From positions 806,001-870,000 of the forward strand of contig CAVPWU010000002.1 in the NCBI GenBank assembly GCA_963709665.1: a DNA stretch of 64,000 nucleotides, given 5' to 3'. The position numbers and the translations under genes are program-made. Shown here piece by piece: positions 59,095 to 64,000 of this stretch (the stretch's first letter is position 1; the number at the start of each line of letters is the position of its first letter). Source of the stretch: DASZIT01 sp963709665 (lineage in GTDB: Bacteria > Actinomycetota > Acidimicrobiia > Acidimicrobiales > RAAP-2). Under the pieces are notes generated by a model. It was not told the DNA's origin and did not search any database. It saw only the letters and a list, made by a program, of their open reading frames with translations.

Positions 59095-59934
59095 CTATCC
59101 CTCTGCTTCGGTCGTGGTCTCTGCCGGGGTCGGTGCCCCGGCGCTGTCCGGCGCCGCACCCGTGACGTCCCCCGCCCCGGAGGCCGCCTCGGGGGTGGCT
59201 GCCGGAGCGGCGTCCTGCGGGGTTTCGTCCGTGGTGGTGGTCGTGTCAGTCGTCGCGGTGTCGGTGGCTGCGGTGTCGGTGGCTGCGGTGTCGGTGGTGT
59301 TCGCCGGCGGAGCCCCTGCCGGGTCCTGGGGCGGGCTCGCTGCCGTGACCCCGTGGTCCCGGTGGCTGCTCGATCCCTTCGGTCCCCGCGAGGCGGCCGA
59401 CTGCTTGGCTCGTTTGTCCGGTGCCAGCACCATCACCATGTTGCGCCCGTCGAGCCGGGGCTCCGACTCGGACTTGCCCAGACCCTCCATCTGTTCGGCG
59501 ATCCGGTCCAGGATCTTCTTCCCCAACTCGGGGTGGAAGACCTCCCGGCCACGGAACATGATGGTGATCTTGACCTTGTGCCCCTCCTCGAGGAACTTGG
59601 CCACCTGTCGGGTCTTGGTGTCGAAGTCGCCGGGCCCGATCTTCGGGCGGTACTTCATCTCCTTGATGCCGACGTGGACGGCCTTGCGCTTCGACTCCTT
59701 GGCCCGCTGGGCCGCATCGAACTTGAACTTTCCGTAGTCCATGATGCGGCAGACCGGGGGATTCGCCAGCGGCGCGACTTCGACCAGGTCCAGATCCAGC
59801 TGACGAGCCAGGTTCAGCGCCTCGGGAAGTGCCTTGATCCCGAGCTGCTCGCCCTCGGGATCCACCAAGCGGACCTCTCGGGCACGGATCCGATCGTTGA
59901 TCCGGGGCTCATTGGTGGTGACGGTAGCTGCTAT
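59095..59934 (-). CDS. infC: translation initiation factor IF-3 (probable AUA start)
   Basis: IF3 checks start-codon pairing and dissociates ribosomes. TTNEPRINDRIRAREVRLV, MDYGKFKFDAAQRAKESKRK, GDFDTKTRQVAKFLEEGHKVKI and FRGREVFHPELGKKIL are canonical. No ATG, GTG or TTG lies near the N-terminus. ATA at 59934 follows AGGGAG by 9 bases and fits the known use of rare starts (AUU in E. coli) for IF3 autoregulation. The protein is 279 residues, with an extra Thr/Ala/Asp/Pro tail of about 95 residues containing A-A-T-D-T repeats. The next standard start upstream is GTG 60015. Confidence 0.93.
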   Translation of the reverse strand: MAATVTTNEPRINDRIRAREVRLVDPEGEQLGIKALPEALNLARQLDLDLVEVAPLANPPVCRIMDYGKFKFDAAQRAKESKRKAVHVGIKEMKYRPKIGPGDFDTKTRQVAKFLEEGHKVKITIMFRGREVFHPELGKKILDRIAEQMEGLGKSESEPRLDGRNMVMVLAPDKRAKQSAASRGPKGSSSHRDHGVTAASPPQDPAGAPPANTTDTAATDTAATDTATTDTTTTTDETPQDAAPAATPEAASGAGDVTGAAPDSAGAPTPAETTTEAEG

Positions 59935-60080
59935 TCGACTGCTCTCCCTGACTACGGGCCACGGACCTCCCGTGACCGGCGAATGAGGAGAGCGGAGCTG
60001 CCACCGGGGCGCCACCGAACGCGCCGGTGTCCCTGGAACCTTCGACCCGTCGCACGCCTACTTCACTCGTGGCCGGGTGG

Positions 60081-60101
60081 GAGTCGACAACCTCGCGACT
60101 C
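60081..60101 (-). promoter_or_regulatory. hairpin in the infC leader
   Basis: gagtcg (60081-60086) pairs with cgactc (60096-60101) in the roughly 185-base leader that would precede infC. The leader also holds the AGGGAG ribosome site. It could affect infC translation, but no conserved L20-type pseudoknot could be identified by eye. Confidence 0.35.
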
Positions 60102-60124
60102 CGCTTCCTCGTCTAACAGTGCTT

Positions 60125-60132
60125 TAGGCTAC
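60125..60132. promoter_or_regulatory. shared, symmetric -10 for divergent DUF1844 and infC transcription
   Basis: TAGGCTA gives TAGGCT on the plus strand, 7 bases before the DUF1844 GTG (60138), and TAGCCT on the minus strand (60127-60132) facing infC. TANNNTA symmetry allows one element to serve both directions. Confidence 0.45.
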
Positions 60133-60137
60133 CAGCC

Positions 60138-60626
60138 GTGAGCTCTCTCTGGACACCTGACGGCGAACGATCGGTCGGACCCCCTCCCTCCAGCGGTCCC
60201 CCGGGAGGACCCCGAACCACGGGTGACGACCCGGACTCCCCGGAGATCGACGACGAGGAGATGGCCGCCCAGGTCCAGTCGATGCGCGAGGAGCTGGCCA
60301 ACGCCCCGGTGGAGGTGGTTGTCGCCAACCACTGCTACGGGCTGTTCGAACTGGCGGCGGTCTACCTGTCGCAGGTGCCACCCCTCCTCCCCCAGGCCCA
60401 ACTGGCCATCGACGCCCTCGGCGCCCTGGTCGGAGGCCTCGAAGGCCGACTCGGCGACTCGGAGGACCAGCTCAAGGACGGCCTGAGCCAGCTCCGGCTG
60501 GCCTATGTCCAGATCGACGGTGCCCGGCGGGCCGGTGAACAGGCGATCGCCGATGCCAACGGGACCACGCCCGGGGCCGACGCGCCCGACGGGCCGGACA
60601 CCGACGGAGGCGAACCGGTCGAGTGA
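60138..60626 (+). CDS. DUF1844-like protein
   Basis: The 162-residue soluble protein has a disordered Pro/Gly/Asp head, then a conserved helical core (EVVVANHCYGLFELAAVYLSQVPPLLPQAQLAIDALGALV...LSQLRLAYVQI). The core matches the DUF1844 pattern of four helices, and an acidic tail ends it. DUF1844 genes commonly sit beside infC in actinobacteria. Function unknown. The GTG follows TAGGCT by 7 bases. Its stop overlaps the MFS gene (GTGA). Confidence 0.78.
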   Translation: MSSLWTPDGERSVGPPPSSGPPGGPRTTGDDPDSPEIDDEEMAAQVQSMREELANAPVEVVVANHCYGLFELAAVYLSQVPPLLPQAQLAIDALGALVGGLEGRLGDSEDQLKDGLSQLRLAYVQIDGARRAGEQAIADANGTTPGADAPDGPDTDGGEPVE

Positions 60627-63175
60627 GCGAGGCCTCCGGCGTCGGCCCAGGGATCGACCCGGTCACCGGCCCCTCCACTCCCATCCCCGCCCCCGGTCCT
60701 GGTAGCCCGGCTCCGGGCGGCTCCACCCCGGGCGGCTCCACCCCGGGCGGCTCCACCCCGGGCGGCTCCACCCCGGTCGGCCCGGCTCCGGTCGGCTCCA
60801 CCCCGGTCGGCTCCACCCCGGTCGGCCCGGCTCCGGTCGGCCCGGCTCCGGGAAGCCCCGGGTCGGGCGGTCCGGTGGGACCCGGGCCCGGACCGGGTGC
60901 ATCGGGCTCCGGCGGATCGGGTGCGGGTCCCGGAATCCCGATCGTGCAGGGGGTACCCGTCGACCCCACCGATCGGCGCCTCGACCGTTCGAGGGTCCGC
61001 AGCTTCCTGGGCATCTCCATCGGCCTGGTCGGACCGCGCGCCAACCTGGCCGTCTCCGGCGTCCTGATCACCCTCTACGTCCAGCAACGGGCCTCCAGCG
61101 CCCTGGCCGTGACGTTCGCCCTCACCGCCGACCGCCTGTTCAGCTGGCTGACCTACCCGATCTCGGGCCGGATCAGCGACCGGACCCGGAGCCGGGTCGG
61201 GCGCCGGACCCCGTACATGGCCGGCAGCCTCATCGTGATGGGCGCCGCCACCTGGATGTTCACCGTCGTCCACGGCTACTGGCTCCTGGTCCTGATGATC
61301 GTCATCGCCGGACAGGCCGCCGCCGTCTTCACCCTCACCAACGTGGCGGTGGTCCCCGAGGTGTTCGGACGGAGCCGGTGGATCAAGGCCCTGGTCCTCA
61401 CCACCGTGCTCGGCACGGTGGCCTCCCTGGCCATCAAGGCCACCGTGCTCACCACCTGGAAGCAGAGCGAGCCGTCCACCTGGAACCTCCCCTTCCAGGT
61501 GGCCGCCGTGATCATGGTGGTGGTGGGCATCGTGGTGCTGGTGCTGGTCCGGGAGGCACCCGCCGCCTCGGCCGGGGCCGCCGCCGACCGGGGGACGCGT
61601 GCCGAGTCGGCCAAGCAGGGCCTGCGGCAACTCCTGGCCGGCCCCAACGCCAAGGTCCTGGTGGCCGGGTCCCTCCTCTTCTGGTCGGGGGTGGGCTCCA
61701 CCGCGTACGTGGCCATCCTGTTCTTCCAGCGGGTGCTCCATGCCGGGGCCAGCGCCCAGACGGTGGCCGGACTGGCCACCGGCCTCCCGGTCTTCTTCCT
61801 GGGCATCGGCCTGGGGATCCCGCTCAGCCGGGTGCTCTCCCCCCGCCAACTGGCCATCGGCGCCCCGTTCGTGGGGGCCTGCCTGGCCGGCGTCCAGTAC
61901 TTCGACACCCACCTCTGGCAGGCGGTGGTCCTCAGCTACGTCGGGGCGCCGTTCATCGGCGCCTACATCATCGTGCTGGCCCCCATGCTGCTCCAGCTCC
62001 TGCCCCGGGCCGGCGGGCTGGGCGAGCGGCTGGGAACCCTGCTCTCCCCGTTCAACCTGGTGGGAGTGGCCGTGGCCTACCTGGCCGCCTGGGTGGTGGA
62101 CACCACCGGCAACTACCGCCTGATCTGGCTCTTCCCGGCCGCCACCGGGCTGGCCCACGCCACCGTGAACTGCTGGCTGAAGTTCCCCGCCAGGAAGTCG
62201 ACGAGCCCCGACATGATCAAACGCCTCTGGGAGTGGAGCATCGTGCAGGCGGAGTCGATGTCCGAGACGGGCATCGTGACCGGCCTCCTGGCCGCCCCCC
62301 TCCTCGGCGTGGTCACCGACGAGGATGCCGACAGCGCGGTGGTCGTCGACATGGCCCGGAACATCCTCGGCAACCCCTACGAGGACGACGGGGTGGAGGA
62401 TCCGCCGTCCGATGACGGGTCCTCCCGGGGGGTGGCCGGCGTCACCCAGGTGGGCGGCGGTCCGGCCGGCGAGGAGCGGTGGGGCGACCAGAAGTTGGCG
62501 CCCGACGAGCCCGACCGCCCCGGGAGCGGGGGCATGATCGGCGTGTCGGACGCCACCGAGGCGACGTCCGGGTCGGCCTCCTCGTCGGGGTCCGGCCCAG
62601 GAGTCGGCTCCGACGACGACTCGTCATCGGAGACCGCGGGTGGACGACCGGAGGGCGGGGTCCAGGCGGCGATCCCGGCCGGGGGCGTGATGTCGGACGG
62701 ATCGATCGACGGAACCGGGAACGGCGAGGGCTCGGTGGTGGGGGCAGGGCCCACCGTCGGGCCGGCCGCCGGGCCGGCCGCCGGGCCGGCTGCGGGGGCG
62801 GGGTCCGGAGCTGGGGCCCGAGTCGGTGACGACCCGACCGGAGGAGCCGACGTCCCGGTCCTTGCCGGAGCCGGCGGGGTGGAGGGGAGCGGAGCGGTGG
62901 ACGGGGGCGGAGCGGTTGCCGGGGGCGGAGCGGTTGCCGGGGGCGGAGCGGTTGCCGGGGGCGGAGCGGTTGCCGGTGGGACGGTCGACTCCCGGTCGGG
63001 CACTTCCGACCACTCGTCTCCCAACAGCGCGCCGGCGCCCACCCGCGTGGCGGGCGGGGCGGGGGATCGCGGATCCGTAGCCGCCACCGGACCGGACTCC
63101 GGGGAGGCCGAGCCGGTCGGGAGGCCGGACTCCTCCGACTCGAACTCGTCCGGGATCCAGGACGACAGCGACTGA
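60623..63175 (+). CDS. MFS transporter with long low-complexity ends
   Basis: The core (about residues 125-570) has about 12 helices. It carries the MFS loop motif GRISDRTRSRVGRRTPYMAG between TM2 and TM3, FTLTNVAVVPEVFG, and a large charged mid-loop. The substrate is unknown; the layout recalls sugar/cation symporters. The first 110 residues are Pro/Gly repeats (G-G-S-T-P, V-G-P-A-P). The last 270 are acidic Gly/Ser-rich with four G-G-G-A-V-A repeats. The GTG overlaps the DUF1844 stop; GTG 60943, just before the conserved part, is an alternative. The 3' 799 bases are antisense to the facing cold-shock-domain gene. Confidence 0.85.
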   Translation: MSEASGVGPGIDPVTGPSTPIPAPGPGSPAPGGSTPGGSTPGGSTPGGSTPVGPAPVGSTPVGSTPVGPAPVGPAPGSPGSGGPVGPGPGPGASGSGGSGAGPGIPIVQGVPVDPTDRRLDRSRVRSFLGISIGLVGPRANLAVSGVLITLYVQQRASSALAVTFALTADRLFSWLTYPISGRISDRTRSRVGRRTPYMAGSLIVMGAATWMFTVVHGYWLLVLMIVIAGQAAAVFTLTNVAVVPEVFGRSRWIKALVLTTVLGTVASLAIKATVLTTWKQSEPSTWNLPFQVAAVIMVVVGIVVLVLVREAPAASAGAAADRGTRAESAKQGLRQLLAGPNAKVLVAGSLLFWSGVGSTAYVAILFFQRVLHAGASAQTVAGLATGLPVFFLGIGLGIPLSRVLSPRQLAIGAPFVGACLAGVQYFDTHLWQAVVLSYVGAPFIGAYIIVLAPMLLQLLPRAGGLGERLGTLLSPFNLVGVAVAYLAAWVVDTTGNYRLIWLFPAATGLAHATVNCWLKFPARKSTSPDMIKRLWEWSIVQAESMSETGIVTGLLAAPLLGVVTDEDADSAVVVDMARNILGNPYEDDGVEDPPSDDGSSRGVAGVTQVGGGPAGEERWGDQKLAPDEPDRPGSGGMIGVSDATEATSGSASSSGSGPGVGSDDDSSSETAGGRPEGGVQAAIPAGGVMSDGSIDGTGNGEGSVVGAGPTVGPAAGPAAGPAAGAGSGAGARVGDDPTGGADVPVLAGAGGVEGSGAVDGGGAVAGGGAVAGGGAVAGGGAVAGGTVDSRSGTSDHSSPNSAPAPTRVAGGAGDRGSVAATGPDSGEAEPVGRPDSSDSNSSGIQDDSD
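60706..60854 (+). repeat. 15-bp coding repeats (about nine) at the MFS N-terminus
   Basis: Units of ggcggctccaccccg and variants run almost without interruption, encoding G-G-S-T-P and V-G-P-A-P/V-G-S-T-P pentapeptides. Confidence 0.9.
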
Positions 63176-63993
63176 AGCGAAGCCATCTCGACCTCGCCGG
63201 TGGGCATCCCGGGATCCTGGGCCCAGTCGTAGGCGGGAGGCGCCACCGGTCCCGTCGCCGCCGGCGCCTCCGACGACGGAATGTCGGTCACCCCGGCGGG
63301 ATCGGTGGCTCCGGAGTCGGTGACCGCCGCCGGTCCTGCCGCCACCCCGACGACCTGGGTCGGGTGGGCGCCGGCGATCGGCTCGACGGCCCGGGTCGGC
63401 TCGCTCCCCGGATCCGGGGTCGGGCCGGTGGTGGCGGTGGCGGCCGAGGTCCCCACCTCCGCGTCCACGGCTCCGGGGGGCAGAACGGGCCCGGACGGGG
63501 GGACGGCACCGGTGGGCCTCGCCGGGAGGGTGGGCCCCGTGGCGACAGACGGCGTGCTGGGCTCGGCCCGACCCGCCGTCGGCTCGGCGGAGGCGGCTGC
63601 CGCCACCGGTGCCACCCCGACGGCGGGTGGGGCCGCCACCGGAGGCCCGGCCGTCGCCGCGGACCCCGCAGATCCGGCCGCCGTGGGCCCCGCAGACCCG
63701 GGGGACGCCGCCTGGAGGGTGGATCCCGGCGCGGCCAGGCCGGGTAGCGTCCGCACCGAGGTCGCCTCGAGCCGGCCCAGGTGGCCCGGGGCGATCTCCA
63801 CCGCCACCAGGGTGCCCAGGGCGATGGTCCGGGAGCCGTCGGTGATCGCCGTGCAGTGGAAGCCGAACCGACGCCCGTTGCCGAACTCGACGGTGCCGAT
63901 CCCCCGGTCGTCGTCGAACTCGGTGACCCGGGCGATCTGGGGGATGCGCCGGGCGGGGGGGAGATCCACGACACCGCTCCAACCCGAGGTCAT
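62377..63993 (-). CDS. cold-shock-like-domain protein with long Pro/Ala-rich tail
   Basis: The first 65-70 residues form an OB-fold resembling a cold-shock domain (ARVTEFDDDRGIGTVEFGNGRRFGFHCTAI, then LGTLVAVEIAPGHLGRLEATSV). It lacks clean RNP1/RNP2 aromatic motifs. A 460-residue Pro/Ala/Thr-rich tail follows, broken by a more normal segment (SLQSLSSWIPDEFESEESGLPTG, about 275). The ATG at 63993 is inside the window, but a GTG at 63999 and sequence beyond could extend it. The last 799 bases overlap the MFS gene in antisense, so the true C-terminus is doubtful. Confidence 0.65.
   Translation of the reverse strand: MTSGWSGVVDLPPARRIPQIARVTEFDDDRGIGTVEFGNGRRFGFHCTAITDGSRTIALGTLVAVEIAPGHLGRLEATSVRTLPGLAAPGSTLQAASPGSAGPTAAGSAGSAATAGPPVAAPPAVGVAPVAAAASAEPTAGRAEPSTPSVATGPTLPARPTGAVPPSGPVLPPGAVDAEVGTSAATATTGPTPDPGSEPTRAVEPIAGAHPTQVVGVAAGPAAVTDSGATDPAGVTDIPSSEAPAATGPVAPPAYDWAQDPGMPTGEVEMASLQSLSSWIPDEFESEESGLPTGSASPESGPVAATDPRSPAPPATRVGAGALLGDEWSEVPDRESTVPPATAPPPATAPPPATAPPPATAPPPSTAPLPSTPPAPARTGTSAPPVGSSPTRAPAPDPAPAAGPAAGPAAGPTVGPAPTTEPSPFPVPSIDPSDITPPAGIAAWTPPSGRPPAVSDDESSSEPTPGPDPDEEADPDVASVASDTPIMPPLPGRSGSSGANFWSPHRSSPAGPPPTWVTPATPREDPSSDGGSSTPSSS
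62903..62974. repeat. four perfect 18-bp repeats in the antisense coding overlap
   Basis: gggggcggagcggttgcc occurs four times in tandem. It reads as G-G-G-A-V-A repeats in the plus-strand MFS frame and as A-T-A-P-P-P repeats in the minus-strand frame. Confidence 0.95.
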
Positions 63994-64000
63994 GGCCACC

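Overview
The window reads as a chromosomal segment of a high-GC actinobacterium, most likely from the Acidimicrobiia or a close relative. The support is the strong G+C bias, a mycothiol synthase (mshD), menaquinone genes (menG, menF), actinobacterial gene orders (DUF1844-infC-rpmI-rplT-rRNA methylase-pheS-pheT and DUF948-DUF6167-alaS-ruvX-mltG-aroE), and frequent GTG starts. The exact taxon is inference. I see no rRNA, tRNA, CRISPR array, insertion sequence, phage gene or integrase. This is mainly core biosynthetic and cell-envelope DNA.

Layout. 1-2.8 kb: a PspC/LiaF-like membrane protein cut by the window edge, and an ABC1/AarF kinase. 2.9-6.6 kb (minus): trpC-trpF-trpB-trpA, joined by 4-base GTGA overlaps. 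6.7-10.5 kb: a two-component system and an AttH-like hypothetical. 10.6-12.2 kb: a DUF1003 membrane protein and a fatty-acid desaturase. 12.4-21.3 kb (minus): hisD-hisC-hisB-hisH-hisA-hisF, a GroES-like gene, then hisI-trpE-ygfZ. 21.4-23.7 kb: a small hypothetical, a ribbon-helix-helix/PIN pair with a degenerate, frame-broken PIN, an AT-richer gap, and a frameshifted nth. 23.7-29.5 kb: mshD, a VIT1/CCC1 transporter, a MaoC hydratase, then merR-menG-menF. 29.6-36.6 kb: alpha/beta hydrolase, a second two-component system, polyprenol-phosphate glycosyltransferase, AI-2E/PerM transporter and a frameshifted UPF0104 protein. 36.5-43.5 kb: ppk, a SEDS protein, a solitary DUF4157 protein with two metallopeptidase-like motifs, a bifunctional-nuclease protein and rodA. 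43.6-50 kb (minus): DUF948-DUF6167-alaS-ruvX-mltG-aroE. 50.2-53.6 kb (minus): acyl-CoA synthetase plus a biotinyl-carboxyltransferase fusion. 53.7-60.1 kb (minus): infC-rpmI-rplT-rRNA methylase-pheS-pheT. 60.1-64 kb: DUF1844 and MFS genes facing a cold-shock-domain gene.

Expression logic visible in the DNA. At least sixteen operon-first genes have a TANNNT hexamer 5-9 bases before the start codon, which implies leaderless transcripts. Genes inside operons are mostly coupled by GTGA (or ATGA, CTGA, TGATG) stop-start overlaps. infC appears to start at AUA behind a leader of about 185 nt, fitting IF3 autoregulation. The hisH-hisA junction carries a 17-bp triplication that makes two 5-codon mini-ORFs in a stop-start chain.

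Cautions. Three loci would read better with one more G in a G6 run, and nth has one base too many, so either the sequence has indel errors or these genes are decaying. No clearly new multi-gene system is present. The most unusual items are the hisH-hisA mini-cistron chain, the roughly 800-bp tail-to-tail antisense coding overlap at the right end, the isolated double-motif DUF4157 protein and the BCCP-carboxyltransferase fusion.
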